NCBI GenBank assembly: GCA_963995505.1
Contig: OZ023182.1
Span: forward strand, 16,901,619-16,965,618
Source of the DNA: Hypericum androsaemum
Taxonomy: Eukaryota; Streptophyta; Magnoliopsida; Malpighiales; Hypericaceae
DNA length: 64,000 bases
Direction: 5' to 3'
Position numbers and translations under genes: made by a program. This document shows positions 1 to 11,345 of this stretch, piece by piece (position 1 is the stretch's first letter; the number at the start of each line of letters is the position of its first letter). Below the pieces are notes generated by a model that did no database searches, was not told the DNA's origin, and was given only the letters and a program-made list of their open reading frames with translations.

Positions 1-3000
1 AAATCCCATGTAGAGTTGTGGTCGAGGGCCTGTAATTCATCATTCATTGCAGAGATCCAACATGGATCTGTGATAGCATCCTGGTACCGTTTGGGTTCAC
101 ATGTGGACAACAAAGCAAGACTGAAAGCTCTATATGAAGTGGAAAGTTGAGAAAAACTAAGAAAAGCATGTATAGGATAAAGACTAGATGCAGGAACATA
201 GGAAGTATGACTAGATTGCCTAGAAGATTGACCACAAAAGTAATCAGCAAGATAAGTGGGAGGTTTTCTGTTCCTGGGTGGCCTTGTGGAGACGACGGGT
301 GCTCGGCTTGGACTTGGAGAAACCAGCTGCTCGGGTGGAGATGGTGGAGGTAATGTATCATTTGTGGAATCAGGAGGATTATAGTCAAAGGTATCTGTCA
401 GTGGTGTTGTAAAGGGAAGGACTAAATGGGTTGGATGATAAGGTTGGAAGGTGCTGGGCTCATAAACGTGTTTGTTTTGGAAAGGGTATATGTGTTCATA
501 GAAAACCACATCACGAGAGAGGATGACTTGATGACTTTCTAAATTGTATAGCTTGTACCCCTTCACTCCTGGTGGAATTCCTAGGAAAACATATGCTTTG
601 CTACGCATATCAAATTTTGTTCTACCCTGCACAACTGTTGAGGCATAACAGAGGCATCCGAAGACCTTGAGATGATCTAACTTAGGTGGTTTCCCATGAA
701 GAACCTCAAATGGTGTCTTGTGGTTAAGCAGCGGTGTAGGACTCCTATTAATCAGATAGGCAGCGTGCAATATGCAATCGCTCCAAAAAATTAGAGGTAG
801 ATGGGATTGGATTAGAATGGATCTAGCCACGTTTAACAGGTGCTGGTGTTTTCGCTCTACGCGCCCATTTTGTTGGGGTGTATACACACACGATGTCTCA
901 TGAATAATCCCTTTTGATCGATAAAAATTGCTTAGAGTAAATTCTCTACCCTGATCAGTCCTAATAACCTTAATCTTCCCTTCAAACTGTTGTTCAACTA
1001 AGGCAGAAAACTGTGGTATAAGTTGGGAAACTTCAGACTTCGATTTCATTAGATAAATCCAAGTACTCCTAGTAAAATCATCAAGTATGGTAAGAAAGTA
1101 TTGATATCCATCATAAGAGCATAAATTGTACTTGCCCCATATATCAACATGTAAAATCTCAAAAGGATAACTAGCTCTGCTATAACTGAGAGGAAAAGGA
1201 AGCTTCTTATGTTTGGATAGGTGGCAGACTTCACAGTGAGGGTCTGCTGGTATGGTAATAGTTGGTTGTATCTGCTTCAGCAATTGTAATTTAGCTGCAG
1301 GGAGATGGCCCAAGCGACAGTGCCAAAGCTCTAAGTCATTATGGATGAACTGGATGGTATTGACATTGGATTGGTTATTGGATAAGCTGGTTTCGTTGTC
1401 ATCTCCACAGACCACATATAGACCCTGGAAGACTCGAGCACTACCAATCGTTTTCATATGACATGGGTCCTGGATCAAACAAGCATCATGTTCAAATGTG
1501 ATGATGTAAGGTGAAGCACTAAGAAGTTGACTGATTGAAACCAAATTAAAAGAAAAAGAAGGAACATATAGGACTTTGGTCAACAGAAGATGTTTTGTTA
1601 AGAAAACAGAACCTATATGGGTGGCTTGTGCCTGCAGACCATTAGGAAGTCCAATATATGTATGTGGCAATGGTGAACAGAAAACAAATAATTCAAGAGA
1701 ACAACATATGTGATCTGTCGCCCCCGAATCAATAATCCATTGCTTAGACAAAGAATTGGAAGCAAAAGAAGAGGACAATGAAAGTTTACCAGCCATGCGT
1801 GGCGTATGTACACCAGCTGAGTGAGGACCAGTAGATGTTGCAGGAATAGAACCTGTAGCAGCGGACAATTGAAAATTGGAAGTACCAGAAGTGTTCTGCT
1901 GTATCAGATTCAGCAAACCATTATATTGCTCCTGCGACAAACACAGATTAGATAGTCTATCCACCAAAGAAGAAGACTCGATGCGAGTAGCTTGATTAAC
2001 AGCAGCCCGATTATAATTTCCAGATGTAGAGCCAGAATTGGTTGAACCAGATTGATAGTTTCCAGATCCAAAGTTCCCAGGTCCTCTTTGATCCTTGAAT
2101 CTGTAGTTCGGAGGGAAACCATGCTTCTTAAAACACTTGTCCACTGTGTGTCCCATCCTGTTGCAGTAGGTACATTGCGGACGCTTGTGATTGTTCCAGT
2201 TCTGGGCAGCCATAACATTAGAATCCTGTCTGAGATTAGAATTAGGAGGAGGTGTCTGCACTTGTCCACCAATAACACTAACATTAGAGTTAGCAATCAG
2301 AGATTGAGATGACCCAGGGCTAACATTAGAAATCTGATTGACAAACTGTCCAGAAGAAGGAGAAACCATGTTCACAAAAGGATTAGTGATCTGCATTTCA
2401 TGTTGCAGAGCCAAGAACATGACTCTGCTTACATCTGGTAACGGATCTAACAGCAATATCTGTGATCTGATGGTCCCATAGTTTTCGTTCAACCCCTCAA
2501 GAAACAGAATGACTTGATCATCTTCTCTATACTGACTCGCAGCCTTAAATAAACTACATTTATCGCTAGTATTTAGATCAGCACAGAACCACAAGCAGAG
2601 AGAGGCCTAAACTCTATCAGCTCATCCCAAAGTGTTCTGAAATTGGTAAAATAGGCGTTGACACTTAACGCACCTTGACGAAGAGAGTAGATCTTTCGCT
2701 GTAAAGCTGAGATCCGAGTAGCATTACCTCTCCCGAAACGATTCTTCAGGTCATTCCATACATCTGCAGCAGATCGAAGGTACAACAAACTCTGTGCCAC
2801 AGTAGGATCAACTGAACGCATAATCCAACTAGAAACCATGTGGTTACATCTACTCCAGTTGTGATAGTTAGGATCAGCAGATAAAGGTTTGGTAATAGAT
2901 CCATCAATGAAACGAAACTTGTTCTTACAGCTTAGAGACATCTCCATGGCTCTGCTCCATGATTGATAGTTTGAGCCAGAACCATCGAGTAGAGGTAAGA

Positions 3001-3127
3001 CCAGCACCAGCAAAGGACTTTCACTGGGATGAAGGTAGAAGGGGTTGGAGTCATCACCCACTCCGGAAAACTCAGCTCCAATGGGTGAAGAGCGAGGGAG
3101 GACCGTCGACTGTGGGCTCGCTTCCAT
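1..3127 (-). pseudogene. Copia gag-pol polyprotein, frameshifted and cut by the window edge
   Basis: Gag starts at 3127 and contains the Copia gag signature GSNYQSWSRAM. That frame stops at 2573, but gag continues in another frame from about 2600, so one indel near 2590-2600 breaks the protein. The second frame contains the zinc knuckle [14 protein letters not shown] (about 2174-2133), the protease motif [10 protein letters not shown] (about 1740), an integrase HHCC region (about 1330-1200), integrase core motifs HVDIWG and RTDQGREF, and the RT entry [18 protein letters not shown] at 59-3. In the key motifs I checked (2585, 2174, 1730, 59) the frame is the same, so it appears open from about 2600 to position 1. 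Apart from that one indel the element looks fairly young. Confidence 0.85.
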
Positions 3128-3158
3128 TGCAACGACTCAGCAACCTTAAGAACCCAGT

Positions 3159-3171
3159 GGCTCTGATACCA
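3159..3171 (-). promoter_or_regulatory. Primer-binding site (initiator Met tRNA type)
   Basis: The plus strand reads ggctctgatacca, so the element strand reads TGGTATCAGAGCC, the complement of the plant initiator-Met tRNA 3' end. It directly abuts the LTR, as expected for minus-strand DNA priming. Confidence 0.85.
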
Positions 3172-3515
3172 TGATAAAACTAACGTAATTAGTTTTCTGA
3201 GAGAAGAGAAAAGAGGAAAGGAGAGAGGAAGAAGTTGAAACAGATTTGGGAGGAAGAAATTATATTCCTCATTTTGTATTGATTCCTTTTGTTGTACAGG
3301 TATATAAAGTGCGAATCGTAACAAACTAACTAGCTGACAAAAGATAGCTGTACACATGGTCCCTTATTATATTCTTCCATTCTTGTCACGTGCCAAGCAA
3401 GGCGTGGAACCACCTTTCCGCTTGGTGGGCTTGCAAGTTGAGAGAAGTAGCTGGCCCATTTGTTCCTTGGAAAGGCCCAAATCATCATCTTCATCTTCTA
3501 ATTGATACTTCATCA
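3172..3515 (-). repeat. Copia 5' LTR (344 bp)
   Basis: On the plus strand it runs from tgataaaac, directly after the primer-binding site, to cttcatca, giving short inverted ends TGAT/ATCA. A TATA-like TTTATATA lies on the minus strand at 3308-3301. The outer border is inferred from the inverted ends and from NHL homology resuming at once after it. No second LTR is available to confirm the length. Confidence 0.6.
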
Positions 3516-3977
3516 GTTATTCCTCCTTGTCTGGCTCATACTACGCCCCACCAAACCGGAGTTCCCCCACCTCAGAGAAGCTGATATCTATCAGCTAAAC
3601 CTCTCTGATCCAAACCTGCTCAGCTCCTCCCTCCAACTCATTCTCCAGTCCAGGAACCCAAACCAGAAAGTCGGTATCTACTGTGACGAGCTACAACAAG
3701 TAGATGCTGCCAATAAGGGTCAGCAGATAACCGTAGACTACCCATATACCAGAATTCTATCAAGGTCACTCGGGTAATACCCTTCTTACAGCTTCGTTGA
3801 TGGGGAACGGGCTACCGGTGGCTGGCTCCCTCTTCAAAGTATGAAGTGGGACGCGATCATACACTAACCATGATTAAACTTGATCCTTTTAACAGGGACG
3901 GAAAAAAAGACAGCTTTGCGTCCGCTTACAACAGGCTTAAACTAAACATGTCCTGCAGACGACTTCTCTTCACATAG
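3516..3977 (+). pseudogene. NDR1/HIN1-like (NHL, LEA_2) gene, 3' part, broken
   Basis: NHL proteins are membrane-anchored defence and stress proteins with one N-terminal transmembrane helix and an LEA_2 domain. Three successive frames give recognisable family blocks: LFLLVWLILRPTKPEF (end of the membrane helix) followed by SSSLQLILQSRNPNQKVGIY (3517 to about 3754); then YQGHSGNTLLTASLMGNGLP (about 3758-3832); then KYEVGRDHTLTMIKL to a stop at 3975-3977. At least two frameshifts separate them. The 5' part, with the cytosolic N-terminus, is missing because a Copia LTR sits immediately upstream, inside the membrane-helix codons. It should lie on the far side of that element, left of the window. 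The family call rests on recalled motifs. Confidence 0.7.
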
Positions 3978-4595
3978 AAGTCACATTTCTGAATCACCTA
4001 GCTCTATACCACAAATTGATGTTGACAATGAAATTCGCAGAGAGCAAAGAGTAACAACTTTTGGTGAGTGCAAGGTAAGGTTAACTATATACTAGTTTCT
4101 AAACATCGATAGAATTACCAACTGAAACACAAAGACAGCCGTCAAGTGTTCTCCGAATCAGAAGACTCCACTACTACAATCTATAACACTCTTGCCAAGA
4201 GATAAACAATCCCCCACTGTTAGAGAACCCCAGGATCAAGAAGGCACCCCTTCTGCATTTACATGTACAATACTGCACTACATTAAAACGTCAATGCGGG
4301 AATAGAGGAGAAACTAAACACGGGCTATCAGATTGTGCAGAAAGTGCAAACTAAGCTGCGATTTGCTCGGGTAATCACGCCATCAGGGAATGGGTGCATT
4401 TGTGCTCATCCGCGGATAACAGATAGCAAATTGTTTTGGCAAATCTACAGCGGGCAGAATTCAAGCAAATTCATGATATTACATCTACATTGACAGAATA
4501 TCATATGGTTAAAGCAAATTATACCATTTCAATTTCCCTATGTACGTATGTAAAAAATATCTCCAAATTTGGAACGAACTATCGGAAAAAAGTGC
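3978..4595. other. Spacer, no feature seen
   Basis: Between the broken NHL gene and the Nudix-like pseudogene I see no coding frame with family motifs, no terminal repeats and no RNA gene. It probably includes 3' flanks of both genes. Confidence 0.5.
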
Positions 4596-5305
4596 TCATG
4601 ACTTGACAGAATCAGGACTAACCCATTGCCAGAAATGCCTCCTAACAGAAACAGCCCCATCCTTGGCCCGCTCCTCGGAATCCCCGGCATACTCCTCCGC
4701 CTCAGCCGTAACGAACTCATCCTCCTCCGGCAGCCCATCGACCACCGCGCCCATCGGATGCAGCACGTACCTCGCGGGCAATCCAGGGTAGGAAACCGAA
4801 TGCCTCTCCTCCACAGTCTCCCTATATGTCCCCGGGAGGATCCGTACTTCTCCACCGCCCTCCAGTACTCACCCGACCTCCTCCCTGACCGCCCGTAGCG
4901 GAGCCGCCTCCGGCGTCTCGCCGGGCTTCATCTTCTCCGAAAGGGGTCTGAACCGCTCCATGGAACTACCGTCGGAGAGCTCCTGGCGGGCCGAGTGCTC
5001 AGGACACTGGCGACGTGGACGGTCCGGACCGGCGGGGTCGAATCGGCGAGCTCGAGCCAGAGGTTATGGACCTTCTTGGTGCCCGGCTTGACCCCCCAGA
5101 GCCGAAGCCAGTCCGAGAGGGACTGGGGCATCGCAAAAGGGTGGCGGCTAGGCGCCGACATGGAGACGGGCCCGCTTGGGAAGCGTCGCGGTTTAATCTG
5201 AAAGGGTAAAAACGGAATCTTGGGGGCCTGGGAAGAGGCAGGCTTGGCGCTGACGTGGCGGCCTGTGATTGGATGCGGAGGTCGGGGTGTCGTCGGTTGG
5301 GACAT
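4596..5305 (-). pseudogene. Nudix-box-like plant gene, intronless and frameshifted
   Basis: The first frame starts at 5305 (MSQPTTPRPPHP) and contains SLSDWLRLWGVKPGTKKVHN and STPPVRTVHVASV. Near 5000 the coherent reading moves to another frame: QELSDGSSMERFRPLSEKM, then KPGETPEAAPLRAVREEVG, which aligns with the Nudix pattern G-E-T-P-E-x-A-x(2)-R-x(3)-E-E-x-G of MutT-type hydrolases. A stop (about 4872) and another frameshift follow; the third frame resumes with EYWRAVEKYG and then VSYPGLPARYVLHPMGAVVD, ending in FWQWVSPDS at 4596. I saw no introns, so either a single-exon gene or a retrocopy decayed here. The Nudix call rests on the box alone; substrate unknown. Confidence 0.55.
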
Positions 5306-5788
5306 GTTAGGTTCGTGGTGGAGTGACTGGTCGTTTTAAGTTTTGCGATCGTCGTCGATTTGGAGTTGGGCTGTCGGCCACCTAGGTGTGGGCCTTGTAT
5401 TGGTTTCAGCCCTAGTTCTGTTTTCAGTCTTGATTACCGTTAGGTGTCCATAACTGCCTCGAGATTTGCCGGAAATGGAAATTCAAAATTGAGTACGATC
5501 AAATATCATGTGTGGATGGTAGCTGTATAACCCTAATCATGGTTATAAATAAAATTGAAATTGTCAATTAGAAAATGGAAAAATTATTCTCATAATATTG
5601 GTGTTGGGTAATATAGACGCTGGGACTCTGTAGTTTGCTCTCTAATTATGTAGTCTCTCTAGTTTGATTTTATTATACCCGATCCCTGGCTGACGTCATT
5701 AATCATTTTTTTCTTATCTTATATTTAAAATGACAGTTATACCTTTACTCTGGTCATCTTTCCGGCGAGCATTAAAATTAACCTACAA
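5306..5788. other. Spacer, no feature seen
   Basis: Upstream side of the minus-strand Nudix-like pseudogene. It could hold its old promoter but no clear TATA box or element ends were seen. Confidence 0.4.
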
Positions 5789-6756
5789 TCAAAAACCCAT
5801 GTCGATTCCTGTTGATTCACAAACTGAGTATAAAAAAAACCAACTTAAACCCCAAAATCTCTCGTAAGGGATGTCTCCCTCGCCTTCTCTACTGCAGCCT
5901 CCAGCCTGTGAGGCGTCGTACAGGACCGTCGTCACCGTTGCCGACGTTGTCTGGACCATCTGGGATGGAGGTCGAAGCGGAGATCGGCGAGGAGGGAGAT
6001 GGATATGGATATGGTCGTCGAGGTTGTTGGGGTCGACGACGAAGTTGGCTTGGGTCATTAAGGTTCGACTGTGCTAAAATCTTCGTATCCAACCCAAAAC
6101 CTTAAAGTAATGAGTTGGTAGATTTTCTACACTTATAAACTTGCCCCCCACTCGTGTTTTAATCGATGTGGAATTCTCAACACGCCCCTTCAAACGAGAC
6201 TCACCACGGGTCGAAGATTGCACTGGCTTTGACTTCACCAAAGTGCGGCACGAGCTTTGACTTCACCAACGTGCGAGAAATGAAGGTCGTGCGAGTTCAA
6301 CAATGGGCACGGGATCAACCCGCTCTGATACCATGTTAGAATCTCCATATCCAATCCAAAACTTTAAGGTAATGAGTTGGTGAATTTTCTACACTTATAA
6401 ACTTGCCCCCCACTCGTGTTTTAATCGATGTGAGATTCAGAGTACTTCGATTGAGCTGGGTCGACAGGGAAGCGATGTTGGGTTGGCTGGCGGCAGGCGT
6501 TGGCGATGTTGGAGCGGACGAAGCTGGCGACAGCGGAGGAGGGCCAGAGGATGGCTTCGACGATTTGTTCGCCAGGTTGTTTAGGGTGGCTGGACTGGCA
6601 GCCGAGAGCGGGTCCTTTGTTGTATGCCGGCGCCAGAGTCTTCGTCGGTGTTGGACGGAGAGAAGCAGGTTCTGGTCGAGGTCCAGGATGGCACCGTTTC
6701 ATCTCCGTACCTCCCTTATTTAATTTATTATTTTTAAAAAAAGGTATTTGACTCAT
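5789..6756 (-). other. Coding-like GC-rich stretch of unknown family, split by a TRIM
   Basis: Both sides of the TRIM at 6069-6445 are GC-rich, unlike the surrounding AT-rich spacer. If the TRIM and one copy of its target duplication (ttcga) are disregarded, minus-strand frames run across the junction without a stop, for example from about 6756 (MSQIPFF) through HRFPVDPAQ into NLNDPSQLRRRPQQP. The composition (Pro, Arg, Ser, Gln) is low in complexity and I recognise no family. It may be a gene exon disrupted by the TRIM or simply open GC-rich sequence. Confidence 0.3.
6069..6445 (-). mobile_element. TRIM (terminal-repeat retrotransposon in miniature)
   Basis: Two direct repeats of about 112 bp (6070-6182 and 6334-6445) share the run ctacacttataaacttgccc and flank a 151-bp core. 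Immediately inside the right repeat lies gctctgatacca (6322-6333), a minus-strand primer-binding site for initiator Met tRNA. The repeats have TG/CA-like ends (tgttagaatc; ctcaaca), and ttcga flanks both sides (6064-6068, 6446-6450) as a candidate 5-bp target duplication. Total size is about 377 bp with no coding capacity, so it depends on proteins supplied by other LTR elements. The two repeats differ at several positions, so it is not very recent. Confidence 0.8.
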
Positions 6757-8750
6757 TTACTTTATAGAATCGATTGATGACGTCAGCGAGAGACTTCAGA
6801 GTAACCAAATTACAGGAACTAAAAAATTAGAAGGCAAACTAAGAGTTCCCAGTGTCTATTTTACTTCACAGTAATTTTCCTGTTAGAAAATTGTTAGTTA
6901 TTATTTATGAAAAATGAGGCCCAAATGGGACTGACCCTGACCCTGACTCTGTTTATTCTGCTATTTCATAATCGAAATTTCTTTCGATATTTAGTTGCAT
7001 GATGTGTGACTGTTCTTTTCTTCCCCATGTTCTTTGTAAACCACCGTGCAACTATGTCTTTCAATCTTAGTTTATGTTTATCCAAGTTGAACAATCAGTT
7101 AGTACCAGTTCTGTATTCGTGTAAACCATCTGGGATGTGTTCATGTCCTAAGTCCCTTTGGTGGCATAGTAATTATTTTTCCTTCGTGTCGCTTTTGATC
7201 TATCAAACTGTCCAAGTAATTAATAGTAGTAGAGACTCTGATTTCTTTGCATCAGATTTCGAGTGCGAACCCTAGGAATAGAGCAAACAACACCGGACAA
7301 GCCGACACTACAGGGTGATTTGAGTCATCTTCCTGGTATATGTTACATGCAAAGTTCTGGTACGGAATCCCAGAAACTGCAGCAGCTAGATGCATGCGGG
7401 TCGAGGTTGATGTTGTCCTTTGTTGTTCGTATGTGTACTTAAAAGCCACTGGTTAATATTCTGGGTCAGTGGTAGTGACTCGTTTAGAAGAAGATATTGA
7501 AGAAAAACAAATCAATAAACTGTGGTTTGCGTGTAAATTGTGAATCTGAGTCAGTGATAGTGAAGTAATAGAGTTCTATTTATCTTTTTTTTAAGAAGTA
7601 ATTACACCAATAGACTTATAAGGAATTGAACTTTTTAACTTATGTCAATTTAGCACTTGAAAGTTCTATTTATCCTTTAAGTTAAGAATTTGTGTGAGTT
7701 ATCTAGTTTTAGCAATGTTAGTTATATCTATCCATGATTATCCAATGAAAATTAAATAATTAAAAAAAATATGAGATATTTTTTGAATTTATTTAATAGA
7801 GATTTGATAGGGTAGAGTTAGTTAGGGAGATAACCACCTCCACCCTTATTTTTCTCCTACTTTTTCCTTTTTTATATACGTAAAAAGGGGATTGGGGAGG
7901 GTGAGAGGATACGGATAAAAAATACAGAGAAAAGAAACGCTCTTTCCTCTCTACCTCTTTGATAAAAGCACACTCTTTGTGGAATCCGACCCCTGCTTCG
8001 TTCATACGTGAGCAGGAATTGACTAATGACGAGCCTCCATCAAGATCCTGTGAATAACTTTTGAAGAACACTTTGAAAAGAATCTGCACTACAATAGGTA
8101 ATCTTTTAATTATGATATTTATTTAGCGTATAATTATGATTATATGTGGCAATCACCATAAACCTTCAAGCAAGGTAAAAGAATTGTTTAGTTCTGCGGT
8201 TCGTTGCAGCGCAACCTTCCGTTCTTAATACAGAGTAAAAGCTCATGCAAATGTAAATGCTCAAAACTTTAGTTTATGATAGTTTGCTAAATAAGAAGGG
8301 TTCAAAGTTAGTACTCGAGAATCATTTAATCTTGTCCAAGAATGAGTTCATTGTATATGTTATGTCTTTTTGGATTGAAACTAAAGATTGTGAGATAAGG
8401 AATAGAAGAGGTGTCCCTCCATGCATGTTGCTATTTTCTTTCCATGGATGAAGAAAATTGTTTTCGAGTTTATTCTTGTGTGGAAAGAGTATGGTTGAAT
8501 TTCTTGTATGTAAAGTATTTAATTAGTAAATAATCAAAATTAAAGTTTCATGTTAACCAAGAAGGACAAATAATTACATCAGAAAAACATATTGTGCAAA
8601 TACATCGACATATTTTTCAATAATCAGAATAAAAATTTCTTTGATAAATCGTTTGTCTATTTAGACTTTTCAAAATTTTAAATGTTGAGTATGTTCCGCA
8701 ACACAACATTGACACGTACTAGCTTTCTCCATCGTTGTTGCTCTTATTTA
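6757..8750. other. AT-rich spacer, no gene recognised
   Basis: Only short unsupported open frames on both strands and simple A/T runs. No element termini, conserved protein motifs or RNA genes were seen. Confidence 0.45.
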
Positions 8751-9182
8751 GCCTTTGTTTGAGAACAAATTTAGGGAGGAGAGAAAGAAGACAAAAGAAG
8801 AAGGAAAGAAAGAAAGTAAGATTCCTTCCATTGTTTGGCAGATGGAAAGTGAGAGGAATTAAGATGGGAAGAAAATAATGTTTTTATTTGAATAAAAACA
8901 AAATAAGAAAGAAAATATTTTTAAAAAAATTTTAGATAAAAGAATCCCAAAAGATAATGTAGCAAGTTCGCGTAAATTGTAAAAAAGGTAACTAAATTAT
9001 TCAAGATGGTCACTATCTTATCTTTTCCTCCACATTCCCACCAAATTGGGAGGAACAATTTTTGGTGATTGTATTTCCTTCAACTTTGCTCATTTTTCTT
9101 CCATTATCCAAACAATGAAAAATCAGTTTGCATTGCCACTCAATTTTTTATCCTCCAAATTCTTTCGTTCTCAAACAAAGGG
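8751..9182. mobile_element. Tourist-like MITE (PIF/Harbinger type)
   Basis: A 432-bp segment with inverted ends GCCTTTGTTTGAGAAC (left) and CCCTTTGTTTGAGAAC (right, reverse complement), flanked by TTA on both sides (8748-8750 and 9183-9185). A TTA target duplication with 15-20-bp inverted ends is the mark of PIF/Harbinger non-autonomous elements. Similarity continues inward (for example ttccattgtttgg near both ends), so the element can fold back. It encodes nothing. Confidence 0.75.
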
Positions 9183-10562
9183 TTAGCCACTATGAGGTGC
9201 TCCAATATATTTTTATTTATAAAAAGTCATTTGAATATACCCATTAGTAATTCAGTCATTACTATACTACATCTGGTTGTAGTTAACACAGATTGTAGGA
9301 TTCGTCACAATTTCTTGGATCGTATGGAGAAGAGACGAGTATAGGGGAAAAACTTGGATTTTGTGGGTTAAGAATTCACGTTGGGATTAAGTGAGTTTGT
9401 TTATAAGTGTAAAAAACTTTTATATTCGTTGCCTTACGATTTTGGTCTACATTAAGATTACAACGTTGCGAGTTGTTAGATTAGTGAGCTTTATAATTGT
9501 GAAAAATCTATATAATCAATGCCTCATTGTTGTACTCAAATATTGCAAGTTGGTAAAATTAAAATCTTTATACCAAATTTTAAGACAACTGATATGTTAA
9601 TTTTTCACGTAGCCTACCGAATTTCTACCATCACCTTCTATTTAGTCCCAAACCGTAAATGGACCTTAAATAGACTCATTAAAGTTGACACACATATGTA
9701 TAGTGTATACCAATAGTTTCCCTCTTACACTAAATTTTTACATCTAGCTAAAATCGTACGCATCTTTATACTGCGGCTCTTTTATTTCTGCCATCCCATA
9801 CAACCACGAATGGCCATAACCCTAAAATTATTTATTCGAGTAATATATAAAATTTGAATTTTATTTAATTGTAGATATCATAATTATAATGTTTTGTAGT
9901 GAACACATAAAGATATTTAATAATTCAATGAGCCCATGGATATAGTTATGTTTTTTTTTGTCTCCCGATGTATACTTTGGATATCTGACTCGTAGTATCT
10001 GAATCTCACCTCTAAATCTGATATTTAGTACTTATAAAAAAAGATATTTAGTTCATAATTTGAAAACCCTTAACCTTTTATTGACTTAGTGGAGTTAACT
10101 TTTTTTTAATAGTAAGAATAAATAACCATTATAACTAGTGTAACTAGTGTAATTTTTTTTTCATATGAATATAGAGTTGCAGTCGTAAACTAAAACTTTT
10201 ATTTTTTTAAAAAGGAAAAATAAAACCTTTAGTATAGCACATCCTATTATCATATCCCATGTTATGCCTAATTGGAACCACCCATTACTAGCCCACATGG
10301 ACATCCATGCTTATCTGATCTCTTGTCTGAAACCGACCATGCCGTACGCTAGATGCAAAATTTCCAGGTCAAGTCTCAAGTCGAGACAGGATTATATAGT
10401 GGCATGTGAAGTGTAACGTGTAGTCCTTTTTTACAAGTCTAAAGTCAAGATCTTGTGGTTGCAAATCATAAACCCTAATTCGGGGCATTGTATACCGAGT
10501 CGAACTGGTCGATGGTTGGCATGATATTTGGTATTGTAGGGCAACTTGATGGTTGCGAGTCC
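9183..10562. other. AT-rich spacer, no gene recognised
   Basis: Short spurious frames and homopolymer runs only. No terminal repeats or protein motifs recognised. Confidence 0.45.
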
Positions 10563-11345
10563 ATTTTTTTTTCTTTTTGGTAGAAATGGAGGGGCAAAAA
10601 CTCCTAGATATATAAACAAAATGACCAATTACATCCTACTAAGTACAAGACTTCCTCTCAGCTTTTTGCAAGGTTGCGACCGCCGGCCTCGTCAAAATTC
10701 TATGACAAGAAAACCCAGTGGAAAAAATCTGTGATAGGGAAAGAGTATCTCGGAAAGAAAAATCTTCCATTGACGTTTGGTGTATCGCATAACATGGCCT
10801 TGCACCATCACTAAGTAATACATCTCGGGAAGGAAAATCGCATCTTGGCTCCGCGCCATCAACATGTCTAGGCAATCGAGTACAACGAGGGAGGCTAATA
10901 CCTAGCAAATTATCCAAGTACACATCAATACAAAAGTCTGAGGGGACATAAAAAATAACATACTCAAAGGAGAGCTCGAGAGCAAACTTGGATAGTGCAT
11001 CTGCCACCCGGTTACGCTCACGTCAGGTATGTTGAAGGTCAATCTTTCAGTCCTTCGCCAGAAACTCTCTCGCCCTTGAAATAAGCGTAGCCAGAGGGTG
11101 GGCCCGATCAACTGGCCGTCCGATGCAGAGAATAGCCATCGACGAGTCCACCTCCACCAAGACCCTCTTGAACCCCCTCTCCCACGCTAGCTCAAGTCCA
11201 AAGATCAAGGCCCTGAGCTCCGCAGCCAAAGAGGTGCATCTCCTAATGCCCTTAGCGAACCCGCACAACCAAATGACACCCGAGTTGCAGATGATACCAC
11301 TGCCCCAACAGGACCCGGGTTGCCCGTCGAAACTTCATCCATATA
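10563..11345 (-). mobile_element. LINE 3' end with RNase H-like domain, 5'-truncated
   Basis: On the minus strand a plant-LINE RNase H (RVT_3) domain is readable: STGNPGPVGAV near 11330, then after a frameshift IICNSGVIWLCGFAKGI, AELRALIFGLELAWERG, VLVEVDSS and NRVADALSKFALE. These contain the Asp/Glu/Asp/Asp positions of the fold. The second frame (from 11268) has in-frame TGA codons at 11047-11049 and soon after. Past the domain an A-rich tail (AAAAAGAAAAAAAAA on the minus strand, about 10581-10563) marks the 3' end. The RT and endonuclease are absent, as usual for 5'-truncated LINE copies. Confidence 0.75.

Larger units (their letters stand above)
1..3515 (-). mobile_element. Ty1/Copia LTR retrotransposon, 5' part
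   Basis: Read on the minus strand the order is LTR (3515-3172), primer-binding site (3171-3159), gag from 3127, CCHC knuckle, protease, integrase, and the first residues of reverse transcriptase at the window's left edge. Protease before integrase before RT is the Copia order. The rest of pol and the 3' LTR lie outside the window. The LTR ends inside an NHL gene, which this insertion therefore interrupts. The base run gttat directly after the LTR (3516-3520) would be the target-site duplication, but its partner is off the window. Confidence 0.9.
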
